A stretch of 64,000 nucleotides of DNA from CAVYXK01 sp963708245 (GTDB lineage: Bacteria > Pseudomonadota > Alphaproteobacteria > Acetobacterales > Acetobacteraceae): positions 4,402,001 to 4,466,000 of the forward strand of contig OY970201.1 of the NCBI GenBank assembly GCA_963708245.1, in the 5' to 3' direction. This document shows positions 42,713-51,071 of the stretch, piece by piece (the stretch's first letter is position 1; every line of letters starts with the position of its first letter). The position numbers and the translations under genes were made by a program. The notes below the pieces were generated by a model, which was not told the DNA's origin, searched no databases, and saw nothing but the letters and a program-made list of their open reading frames with translations.

Positions 42713-44223
42713 TGTCGATAGCTAATTAAGTTGTCCGGTTTACGTAGCACATCAGTTGTCCGCTTGTTTCCGGTCCGTTCCCAAGAGGCAGGGACAGAAC
42801 GGCGGCCGTTCTGGCGGCAGGTCAGGCGGGCCGTTGGCTGGTGACGGGCGCGTCTTCTTCAACTCATGAAATCAATTTCCTTCTTTTGCTGATGCGCCTG
42901 TGGAGTTGTGGGCAACGCTCTTCCGTTGCCCACAAATCCACAGGCGAGCCGGACCCAAGCGCGATCATGCCGCCGCGTCCAACGCCGCCATCCGCAGCGC
43001 CCCCTGCGCGTCATAGCGTCCCAGGCAGCGCGGGCCGTGGAACACCGCGTGGCTCCCGTCGTGATATTGCCGCACCTTCACCCGTGCCTTCACGAAATGA
43101 GCACGCAGCGGCGACGGTGGTATCTGCAGCTTCATCCGTCGCCACGAAACCGTGTTGTCGCGGTCCACCTGGCGCTCCTCCTGGATACACAGAATTTCCC
43201 GCAGATCGACACCAGCAACGGCGACGAAAGCCGATCCCTCCTGCTCCGCCTTCACCGCAAACTGCGCGTTGTGCGCCGGCAGGTAGCAATCCCGAATGAA
43301 CCGGTTGGCCTCCGCAACCGTCGTGATCCCAGCCAGCGCCAGCTCCTTGACCAGGCGATCCTGTAACGTCTGAAACAGCCGCTCCGAACGACCACGGGCC
43401 TGCGGTGAGTAGGCCGCAATGTGCTCCACGCCCAAATGCGCCAGCGCCCGCCCAACCTGTGTCGGCCGCTTCCGGTCAACCGGGCCGCCAGACTCCGGCG
43501 TCACGAAGTAGTGGCTGCCCCGATCCGTATAGAGGCTCAGCGGCAGGCCATGCGCGCCAAACACCTCCAGCAGAGCCTGGAACGTCAATTCCGTGCCTTC
43601 CTCCGCTACCAAAAACCCCGAGTAGATCACGTTCGTCGCGTCGTCCATCGTCACTATCAGGTCCAGCGTCTCCCGCCCCGCCAGCCATTCATGGCGCGAC
43701 CCATCCTGATGAAGCATCATTCCAGGCAACGGCCGTCGCGGCCGCTTGCGCCGGTGTGCGCCGCGCCGCGCGGCGCGCTCCAGAAGCCCCTTCGATTGCA
43801 GGAACGCCTTGGTCCACGTGTAGCCCCAGCGGAAACCGTGGCGGCCCACCAAGTGCTCGTGAAAGTGCTTCGCCGTGAACCCGCTGTAACGCATACGATA
43901 CAGCCGCTCGACCTCCTCCTCCCGGTCGACCGGAACCCGCTTCCCAGACGCCCGACCAAGCCGCCGGTCCAGAAGACCGGCCGCCCCGCACTCTTCGTAG
44001 CGCTGTTGCCAACGACGGAATGTCCGCTCGCTGATCCCAAGCAGCTCCGCCGCTTCGCACTGGTTGAGTTCGCTCGCTTCATACCGCTCCAGCACGCTCC
44101 CGAACTTGATCACTCGCACACCCTGAAGGGCTTCCGACCGGCGCATCCGGGCTCCCAAAAGGAACCATCATCACCGGACAGATCGTGCGCTACCTAAACC
44201 GGACATACCGTGTGCTACCGACA
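42713..44223 (-). mobile_element. ISNCY/IS1202-like insertion sequence, copy 2 (1511 bp)
   Basis: Second element in direct repeat with the first at a period of exactly 1528 bp (1511 plus the 17-bp duplication). At least three base differences from copy 1 are visible (near 43086, 43492 and 43770). Ends, internal repeats and hairpin are as in copy 1. Confidence 0.88.
42965..44158 (-). CDS. ISNCY/IS1202-like DDE transposase, copy 2
   Basis: 397 aa, same architecture as copy 1: HTH near 32-52 and triad Asp152, Asp211, Glu261. It differs by Arg in LLERAARRGAHRR and Ser in FVTPESGGP. Both copies keep full-length frames, so both could be active. The silent change near 43086 (CGC to CGT-type) shows they are not a brand-new exact duplication. 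Confidence 0.92.
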   Translation of the reverse strand: MGARMRRSEALQGVRVIKFGSVLERYEASELNQCEAAELLGISERTFRRWQQRYEECGAAGLLDRRLGRASGKRVPVDREEEVERLYRMRYSGFTAKHFHEHLVGRHGFRWGYTWTKAFLQSKGLLERAARRGAHRRKRPRRPLPGMMLHQDGSRHEWLAGRETLDLIVTMDDATNVIYSGFLVAEEGTELTFQALLEVFGAHGLPLSLYTDRGSHYFVTPESGGPVDRKRPTQVGRALAHLGVEHIAAYSPQARGRSERLFQTLQDRLVKELALAGITTVAEANRFIRDCYLPAHNAQFAVKAEQEGSAFVAVAGVDLREILCIQEERQVDRDNTVSWRRMKLQIPPSPLRAHFVKARVKVRQYHDGSHAVFHGPRCLGRYDAQGALRMAALDAAA

Positions 44224-44240
44224 CGCGCGGCTATGGCAAG
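44224..44240. repeat. 17-bp target-site duplication, copy 3
   Basis: CGCGCGGCTATGGCAAG after the second element, followed by TTGCCGG, the original chromosomal continuation 54 bases ahead of tRNA-Thr. Confidence 0.85.
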
Positions 44241-44293
44241 TTGCCGGACTCTGCGGCGGGGGAGTATAGTATGGCGCCCGCGGCAACTTGGCC

Positions 44294-44368
<75 letters not shown>

Positions 44369-44891
44369 GCGAAATCAATGGCTTACGGGCCGATCGGGCC
44401 GGCACTCGAAGCGCCCAATCCACGGTTTAGTGACCTGGCTAGTGACCGGCAGCCCCGATTAAGGGCGCGGCAGAGCGGAACCGCGCAGCTCTCGACCCCC
44501 TCGCCGGCTTGCTCTGGGGCCTTTGCGGCCTCGGGCCAGGTTGTGCTTGCTCGTGCCAGCCATCGGGACGCAGCGCGGCAACAGCGTCGGCGACCCGACC
44601 TTGTTCTCCCCCCGGAAAAAGCAATCGCGAGCTTGCGGAGCGGCCGAGGATATTCGCTCTTGCCCGCCTGCCTCGCCTCGATCCGGGGGCCGATGCCCGC
44701 ACCCGGCACGCCGCTTCGGGGCTGCGGCGGATGGTATATCAGGATGACGTGCGGGACGGTGCCGCCGAGGCGTCCACCACGCAGGCGTTACAGGGTTGCG
44801 CAGAAACGCCCTTGCTTGCCCTGTTCTGCTCTTGCGCAGCCGCCCCGGGCGGCGGGACCATCGGTGCCCCAGTCGGCAGGGGTGGAGTCGC
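44369..44891. other. intergenic stretch between tRNA-Thr and mod, nothing recognised
   Basis: About 520 GC-rich bases. Open frames exist on both strands but give low-complexity Arg/Ala/Pro translations without good start sites. No integrase gene and no repeat of the tRNA 3' end was seen here. Confidence 0.6.
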
Positions 44892-47018
44892 ATGGCACGC
44901 GCGGCGAAGACCAAACAGGCACCCACGCAAGGCGCCGCGGCAACCCCTGCCCGCGGCTACGTACACGCGGACAAGGACATGGCGGCACGCCCCGAGGTAG
45001 GGGCGGCGCCGCGGTTCCGGGCGAAGCAGAAGCCGGCCGAATACCGATACGACAGCAGCCTTTCCCCCGCGCTCGATTGGGATACCAATCCCGCGCGCGA
45101 GGTGGCCGCGTTCCTGCTTGCCGCGATCGAGGACGCGGCGCGGTTGCCGCCGCCGCAGCACTTCGCCGAGCGGCGCACCCTGCGCGGCGCGGACGGCAAG
45201 GTGCTGTTGGAGGTGGCCGGCTTGCAGGACGCGCTGGCGGCGCTCAAGCGCATGCAGGCGCCATTCCTGAACTGGGCTGGCAAGGCCGAGCGGCAAGGCT
45301 TCGAGGTGCCGACGCTGCCGCTGTTCGTGCACGAGCGTCTGTCCACCGAGGCGATCATCAAGACGCTGGAAGGCCATCGCAAGAAGCCGGACCAGTCCGA
45401 CCTGTTGAGTCTGTTCGCCGACCCGCAGCGCCCGATGGCCGAGCAGGTGCGCGCCTACACTTACCGGGACCGCTGGGTGAACCGCATGATCCTCGGCGAT
45501 TCGCTGGTGGTGATGAATTCGCTCCAGCGCTTCGAAGGGTTGGGCGGGCAGGTGCAGATGATCTATATCGACCCGCCCTATGGCGTGAAATTCGGTAGCA
45601 ATTTTCAGCCATTCGTGCGCAAGCGCGACGTGTCCGCCAGCGACGATGCGGACATGACGCGCGAGCCGGAAATGGTCCAGGCGTATCGCGATACCTGGCA
45701 GTTGGGCTTGCACTCCTACCTGACCTATCTGCGCGACCGGCTGACCGTGGCGCGCGATCTGCTGACGCCGAGCGGCAGCGTCTTCGTGCAAATATCGGAT
45801 GAAAATCTGCATCATGTTCGTGAGGTCATGGACGAGGTCTTTGGGTCTGAAAATTTCATGTCCATCGTTGCGTTCAAGAAAACCAGTAGTGCGACAAGCG
45901 ACTATTTGCCGTCTGTGTCCGATTATCTGATTTGGTACGCGCGCACTGCCGAGACCGCCAAGTATAATGCTTTATACAAGAGCAAGACGATAGGCGGCGA
46001 AGGGAGCGAGCAATACACCTGGATTGAATTGGCTGATGGCGCGCGCCGGAAGGCGGTTGTCCGAGAGTATGACGAACCGCCGTTTGGCGCACGCTTTTTC
46101 CGCCCCGATCAAATGACCAGTCAGCGACCACCTGGAGATTTTCCCGTGGAGTTTGAGGGCAGGACAATCCGGCCGGCCAGGGGCTACTGGAAGACCGGAG
46201 TTTCTGGAATAGAGGCATTGAAAGCCTCGCGAAGACTGATGTTAATAGGAAATACTCTCTGTTATGTTCGATATATTACCGATTTTCCAGCGTTTCCATT
46301 GTCGAACGTCTGGGAAGATACCGTTACATCCGGTTTTGGCGATACAAAGCGATACGCTGTACAGACGCACCCCTTAGTCGTTCAACGCTGCATCCTTATG
46401 ACAACTGGAGCGGGCGACCTCGTGCTTGACCCAACATGCGGCGGCGGCACGACTGCGTATGTCGCCGAGCAGTGGGGCCGGCGCTGGATCACGATCGACA
46501 CTTCCCGCGTGCCCCTCGCCCTGACGGGCCAACGGCTGCTAACCGCCACGTTCCCTTGGTATCGCCTCCGTGATGACATGGCCGGTCCTGCCAGTGGTTT
46601 CGTCTATGCCCGCAAGCAGAACCGCAAGGGTGAGGAAGTAGGCGGCATCGTGCCACACATCACCCTGAAATCCATTGCCAACAGCGAACCGTCTACCGAA
46701 GAGGTGCTTGTAGACCGACCCGAGGAAGACGACGCGATTACCCGCGTCACCGGCCCGTTTGTGGTGGAAGCCACACTGCCCACGCCGCAATTACCCGAAG
46801 GCGACGATGCCACCCCGACGCTGCCGGCCGATGAACCCGGCGATCACCTTGCCCGCATGATTGAAGTGCTGCGACGCGCGCTGACACTCGCGCTGCCGGG
46901 CAACCGCCGCGTTACTCTCAAGAATATCCGCCATCCCGCGCGCAGCCTGTCGCTCTCGGCCGAAGCCATGTGGACATCGATGCCGCCGGCAGCACGGTGC
47001 GCCTGGATGCAGCGGTAG
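44892..47018 (+). CDS. type III-like DNA adenine methyltransferase (Mod), N-terminal part, frameshifted
   Basis: 708 aa as read, from the ATG at 44892. It is a beta-class N6-adenine methylase: DPPY motif IV comes first in QMIYIDPPYGVKFGSN (about 225-240) and motif I follows in VLDPTCGGGTTAYVAEQWG (about 511-530). The region between (about 300-450) is the target-recognition part; its GC is lower than the flanks. The frame breaks after SLSAEAM near 46970; one missing base there would join it to the 46970-47713 frame to give a protein of about 940 aa, the usual length of this Mod type. Confidence 0.85.
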   Translation: MARAAKTKQAPTQGAAATPARGYVHADKDMAARPEVGAAPRFRAKQKPAEYRYDSSLSPALDWDTNPAREVAAFLLAAIEDAARLPPPQHFAERRTLRGADGKVLLEVAGLQDALAALKRMQAPFLNWAGKAERQGFEVPTLPLFVHERLSTEAIIKTLEGHRKKPDQSDLLSLFADPQRPMAEQVRAYTYRDRWVNRMILGDSLVVMNSLQRFEGLGGQVQMIYIDPPYGVKFGSNFQPFVRKRDVSASDDADMTREPEMVQAYRDTWQLGLHSYLTYLRDRLTVARDLLTPSGSVFVQISDENLHHVREVMDEVFGSENFMSIVAFKKTSSATSDYLPSVSDYLIWYARTAETAKYNALYKSKTIGGEGSEQYTWIELADGARRKAVVREYDEPPFGARFFRPDQMTSQRPPGDFPVEFEGRTIRPARGYWKTGVSGIEALKASRRLMLIGNTLCYVRYITDFPAFPLSNVWEDTVTSGFGDTKRYAVQTHPLVVQRCILMTTGAGDLVLDPTCGGGTTAYVAEQWGRRWITIDTSRVPLALTGQRLLTATFPWYRLRDDMAGPASGFVYARKQNRKGEEVGGIVPHITLKSIANSEPSTEEVLVDRPEEDDAITRVTGPFVVEATLPTPQLPEGDDATPTLPADEPGDHLARMIEVLRRALTLALPGNRRVTLKNIRHPARSLSLSAEAMWTSMPPAARCAWMQR

Positions 47019-47713
47019 AGGCGGCACACGAAACGAATATGGGCGGGCTACCCTTCTCCGGTCGCCCAGTCGCCATCCTGTTCGGTCCGCCCGATGGCCC
47101 GATTACTGGCCGCGCCGTGCTGGACGCGGCGAAGGAAGCCAACGTGAAGGGCTACGCGCACCTGTTCGCCATCGGCTTCGCTATCACCGCCGAGGGGCGC
47201 GCGGAAATTGAAGGCGGCGAGGACGCGCTCGGCCTGCCCGCTACCTACGTCACCGCGACCATGGACCTGCAAATGGGCGACCTGTTGCGCAATCAGCGCA
47301 GCAGCCAGATTTTCGCCGTCTGCGGCATGCCGGAAATCGACATCATCGAGCTCGCGGAATCGGAGGCCGACGGCACACCGCGCTGGCAGGTGCGCCTGCG
47401 CGGCCTGGACGTGTTCGATCCGGTGGAAATGACCACGCACCATCGCGGAGGCAACGACGTTCCGGCCTGGATGCTCGATACGCGCTGGAACGGCATGGTG
47501 TTTCATGCGGACCAAGTTTTCTTCCCGCGCGCCTCGGCGTGGGAGAATCTACGGAAGGCGCTCAAGGCCACGCATGATGACAGCGTGTGGGCGCACTTGG
47601 GAGGCGACCTCTCGGCGCCGTTCGCGGCGCCCGCGGGCGGCGAAATCTGCGTGAAGGTGCTCGACGATCGCGGCAATGAGTTATCGGTGATCCGCAAGCT
47701 GGGAGCGGTGTGA
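46970..47713 (+). CDS. type III-like Mod, C-terminal part (out of frame with the N-terminal part)
   Basis: 247 aa beginning at a GTG inside the end of the upstream frame. It carries the C-terminal domain found in large type III-like methylases: PVAILFGPPDGPIT, AHLFAIGFAITAEGRAEIE, RSSQIFAVCGMPEIDIIELA, PAWMLDTRWNGMVFHADQVF and VKVLDDRGNELSVIRKL. It has no catalytic motif of its own and no ribosome-binding site of note, so it is the displaced tail of the methylase rather than an independent gene. The res gene follows after one base. Confidence 0.8.
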   Translation: MDIDAAGSTVRLDAAVEAAHETNMGGLPFSGRPVAILFGPPDGPITGRAVLDAAKEANVKGYAHLFAIGFAITAEGRAEIEGGEDALGLPATYVTATMDLQMGDLLRNQRSSQIFAVCGMPEIDIIELAESEADGTPRWQVRLRGLDVFDPVEMTTHHRGGNDVPAWMLDTRWNGMVFHADQVFFPRASAWENLRKALKATHDDSVWAHLGGDLSAPFAAPAGGEICVKVLDDRGNELSVIRKLGAV

Positions 47714-47714
47714 A

Positions 47715-50579
47715 ATGAGCGGCAGCACCGCCGCGTCCGGCGGGTTCGAGGTTCCGCAGCCGATCCTGAACGGACCGTTCGACGCGCCCGCCGAGCATTG
47801 GTTGCTGCGCGAGGGCGAGCCGCCGGAGCGGACGCAGGGACGACGGCCGTCAGGCTATTGGTATCGGGACCCGCGCAATGGCGTGCAGGATGCGGGCGGC
47901 AGCCGCGGCGTGTGGCGCGAAATGGCGCTGGTGAACACGATCCGCGGACGCGTGGACGAATGGCGCCGCGCGGACCGGCCGGGCATCACACGCACCACCG
48001 CCGAGTTGTTGGAATGGTGGGGGCGCGATGGGCGTTACCCTCGCCTGTTCTTCGCGCAGCGTGAGGCGGCCGAGACGATCATTTTTCTCATCGAGGCGCG
48101 CCCGGATTTCCTGCAAGGCATTGCGGTCCCGCCCGATGAACCTTCCGACGATCGGAAGGCGGCGGGGTATGCGGCATTCCGCCGTATGTGCGCAAAGATG
48201 GCCACAGGCAGCGGCAAGAGCACGGTGGCCGCCATGCTCGCCGCGTGGTCCATCCTGAACAAGATGGCCGATCGCGGCGACGCGCGCTTTTCCGACACAG
48301 TGTTGATCATCTGCCCGAACGTCACAATCCGCTCTCGGTTGGGCGAGCTGGACCCGACGGAAGGCGAAGCGAGCCTGTATCGCACGCGCGACCTGGTGCC
48401 CGAGGCGATGATGCCGGACCTCGCGCGCGGGCGCGTGATCATTCGGAACTGGCACGATTTCGAGCCGCGCCAGCCGGGCAGCGCGCGAGTGGACAAACGC
48501 GGCGTGGCGGAGAGACGCGAAGAAAAGATCATCATCGGCACAAAGACGACAACAGCGCGAGGCAATCGCTACTTCACTCCCGATGCCTACGCCGCTGCCG
48601 TGGCCTCAGGCATGTTGGAGGTGCGCAAGGAAGAACGCGGGCAGGATGGTTCGGTCGTGAATGCCGAGGTGATCGCCATCCGCTATGTCGAAAGTGATAC
48701 CTCGCTGGTGACGCGCGTATTGGGCCGTGCCGCCGCCAAGCAGAACATCCTGGTGATCAACGACGAAGCACACCACGCCTATCGCATCCCGCCGCGGGAA
48801 GAGGACGACACGGGGGATCTGCTGGACGAGGAAGAAAAGGAAGAAGACGAAATTTCAAGACGTGAAGCGACGGTGTGGGTCGAAGGACTGGACCGCGTTC
48901 ACAAGATACGCGGCATCAATTTCTGCATCGATCTGTCGGCAACGCCCTACTACCTCGGCCGCATGGGCGACAAGACCAACACGGTCTTTCCGTGGGTGGT
49001 CTCCGATTTCGGGCTGACCGATGCGATCGAAAGCGGCTTGGTGAAGGTGCCGCAGCTTGCGGCGCGTGACAGCACGGGCAGGGACCTGCCAGCGTTCTTC
49101 AAGATCTGGGCGTGGTTGCTGCCGAAGCTGACGGCGCAAGAACGTGGCACCAAGCGTGGCAGCCCGAAGCCCGAGGCAATCGTGAAGTGGGCACACACCT
49201 CGATTGCAACGCTCGGCGGCATGTGGGCCGAGGATGTGGATCGGCTGGCGAAGGGGGATGATCCGCGCCCGCCGGTGTTCATAGTCGTGGCGAAGAACAA
49301 GCGCATTGCCCGCGCGCTGTATGAGTGGATTGGCGAGGACAAGCCGCCGCCGAACGTGCCGAAGCTGAACGTGCCGCATATGGCGAACACGCCTGACCGG
49401 GTGGTGACGATCCGGGTTGATACCGGCGTTGTGCACGAAACCGACAGCGGCAACGCGAAATCCGATGACTCTGCCTGGATGCGGCTGACGCTGGACACAG
49501 TGGGCAGCCTCGAATGGCCGCAAGACAAGCAAGGGCGGCCGATCTACCCGGAGGGATTCGAGGCGCTGACCGAAAGGCTCAAGCGCCCGTTGCACCCACC
49601 GGGGCGCGACGTGCGCTGCATCATTTCCGTTGGCATGCTGACCGAAGGGTGGGACTGCAAAACGGTGTCGCACGTGATCGGGCTGCGGCCGTTCCAAAGC
49701 CAGTTGTTGTGCGAGCAGGTGGTAGGGCGCGCACTGCGGCGCCGATCCTACGATGTGACCGAAGACGGCAAGTTTGACGAAGAGGAAGCGAAGATTTTCG
49801 GCGTGCCCTTCGAGGTGGTGCCGTTCAAGCAGACGGTTGCCGTTCTGGTGCCGAAGCCGCCGCAGCGGCGCATCTACGCCGTGCCGCAGAAGGCGCAGTA
49901 TGCCATCACGATCCCGCGTGTCCTCGGCTATGCGATCGGCATTCGCAACCGGGTGACGGTGCAAGACTGGGACGCTGTGGCGAGCCTGACGCTGGACCCG
50001 ATGAATATCCCGCCGACCTCGCAACTGGCGGCAATGCTCAATCAGGGGCGGCCGTCGGTGATGGGGCCGGGCGGCGTGCGGGACGCGACGCTGGGCGCCT
50101 TCCGCGAACGGCACCGGATGCAGGAGCTTTGCTTTCAAATGGCCACGGCGCTCACGCGGCAATATGCCGGTTATGCAACGTGCGAAGCTCCGCCGCATGT
50201 CCTGTTTCCGCAGATGCTCGCCATTGTGCGCCGGTATCTGGATGAGAAGGTGAAGCCGGTTCCACCGGCCGAGAAAATCGATGCGTTCCTGAGTCCCTAT
50301 TACGGCTGGATCATCGAAAGGCTGGCCGGCGCGATCCGTCCCGACACCGAAGCCGGCGAGGCGCCAGAATTGCCCGATATCGACCGGGACCGCCCATGCG
50401 CTACGGCTGACATCAGCGTGTTCACTACCAAGCCGGTGCGCGAGGTGATCCATAGTCACGTCAATCTGGTAGTGCATGACACGGTGAACTGGGAGCAGAC
50501 GGCAACTTATCACCTGGACAGGCACACGGCTGTTCGGGCCTTCGTAAAGAACCACGGCCTGAACTTCGCCGTTCCCTAG
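47715..50579 (+). CDS. type III-like restriction subunit (Res), DEAD/DEAH helicase part
   Basis: 954 aa. SF2 motifs: Walker A KMATGSGKSTVAAMLAAWSI (about 162-175), DEAH box VINDEAHHAYRIP (about 345-355), ISVGMLTEGWDCKTVSHVIG (motif V) and LLCEQVVGRALRRRSYDV (motif VI, about 665). It translocates on DNA and should carry the nuclease at its C-terminus. The chain stops at TAG (50577-50579) after LNFAVP; the next codons continue in the same frame as LHNGQPREYLPDF, and the family usually has Tyr at this point. As written, Res lacks its nuclease motif and is probably unable to cut. Confidence 0.88.
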   Translation: MSGSTAASGGFEVPQPILNGPFDAPAEHWLLREGEPPERTQGRRPSGYWYRDPRNGVQDAGGSRGVWREMALVNTIRGRVDEWRRADRPGITRTTAELLEWWGRDGRYPRLFFAQREAAETIIFLIEARPDFLQGIAVPPDEPSDDRKAAGYAAFRRMCAKMATGSGKSTVAAMLAAWSILNKMADRGDARFSDTVLIICPNVTIRSRLGELDPTEGEASLYRTRDLVPEAMMPDLARGRVIIRNWHDFEPRQPGSARVDKRGVAERREEKIIIGTKTTTARGNRYFTPDAYAAAVASGMLEVRKEERGQDGSVVNAEVIAIRYVESDTSLVTRVLGRAAAKQNILVINDEAHHAYRIPPREEDDTGDLLDEEEKEEDEISRREATVWVEGLDRVHKIRGINFCIDLSATPYYLGRMGDKTNTVFPWVVSDFGLTDAIESGLVKVPQLAARDSTGRDLPAFFKIWAWLLPKLTAQERGTKRGSPKPEAIVKWAHTSIATLGGMWAEDVDRLAKGDDPRPPVFIVVAKNKRIARALYEWIGEDKPPPNVPKLNVPHMANTPDRVVTIRVDTGVVHETDSGNAKSDDSAWMRLTLDTVGSLEWPQDKQGRPIYPEGFEALTERLKRPLHPPGRDVRCIISVGMLTEGWDCKTVSHVIGLRPFQSQLLCEQVVGRALRRRSYDVTEDGKFDEEEAKIFGVPFEVVPFKQTVAVLVPKPPQRRIYAVPQKAQYAITIPRVLGYAIGIRNRVTVQDWDAVASLTLDPMNIPPTSQLAAMLNQGRPSVMGPGGVRDATLGAFRERHRMQELCFQMATALTRQYAGYATCEAPPHVLFPQMLAIVRRYLDEKVKPVPPAEKIDAFLSPYYGWIIERLAGAIRPDTEAGEAPELPDIDRDRPCATADISVFTTKPVREVIHSHVNLVVHDTVNWEQTATYHLDRHTAVRAFVKNHGLNFAVP

Positions 50580-50882
50580 TTGCACAACGGCCAGCCGCGC
50601 GAGTACCTGCCGGACTTCGTCGCACGGCTAAATGTGCCGGGCGAGGAATACCTGATTACCGAGGTGAAGGGCGCCGATTGGGATGGCCTGACGGAGGTGA
50701 AGAAGCAGGCTACCGAGCGGTGGTGCGCCGCCGTCAACGCCACCGGCGAGTTTGGTCATTGGCGTTACTGCCTCGCGAGGCAAGTGGGTGATCTCGTGAC
50801 GGAGTTGAACCGCATACGGCTTGATGGCAAGTCACCGGCGACAGGGGCCGGGAACGATAGACGAAACGGCGCACCTGCATAG
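50580..50882 (+). CDS. C-terminal nuclease part of Res, cut off by an in-frame stop
   Basis: 100 aa in the same frame as the upstream Res, separated only by TAG. It holds the PD-(D/E)xK nuclease core: Pro-Asp in EYLPDFVARLNV and Glu-x-Lys in YLITEVKGADWDG, then TEVKKQATERWCAAVNATG. A TTG at 50580 could in principle restart translation, but no ribosome-binding site is seen. It is best read as the last 100 residues of a 1055-aa Res protein. Confidence 0.75.
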   Translation: MHNGQPREYLPDFVARLNVPGEEYLITEVKGADWDGLTEVKKQATERWCAAVNATGEFGHWRYCLARQVGDLVTELNRIRLDGKSPATGAGNDRRNGAPA

Positions 50883-50957
50883 TGCGGTTAGCGAACTGCG
50901 CGGCAGAATTGATGGGCGAACCAAAGCCCGCCACTGAGGTGGTGCCGCTTCGGGCGA

Positions 50958-51071
50958 TCAGCTCTCTTTAACAAGTTCGGCGGCGAGCCTCCGCAGTAGC
51001 ACGGCCGCCAGTTCTGCACCAGCATGCAGACCCACAAGCAAGGCACCCAACATTGCCGCAGCACCACTAAA
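50958..51071 (-). pseudogene. 3' part of a small membrane-protein gene split by IS1380
   Basis: Beyond the insertion element the minus strand reads GAAAMLGALLVGLHAGAELA, then AVLLRRLAAELVKES and TGA at 50960-50958. When the 5-bp duplication is counted once, this joins in frame to the 52972-52734 segment to give a 115-aa protein. The second hydrophobic helix of that protein lies here. Confidence 0.7.

Noticed and set aside
44378..45598. Open frame of 406 codons on the plus strand ahead of and into mod
   Set aside because: Low-complexity Arg/Ala/Gly translation overlapping the clear methylase frame.
48855..50585. Long open frame on the minus strand (576 codons) opposite res
   Set aside because: No domain, no ribosome-binding site, and it lies entirely over the helicase motifs of Res.
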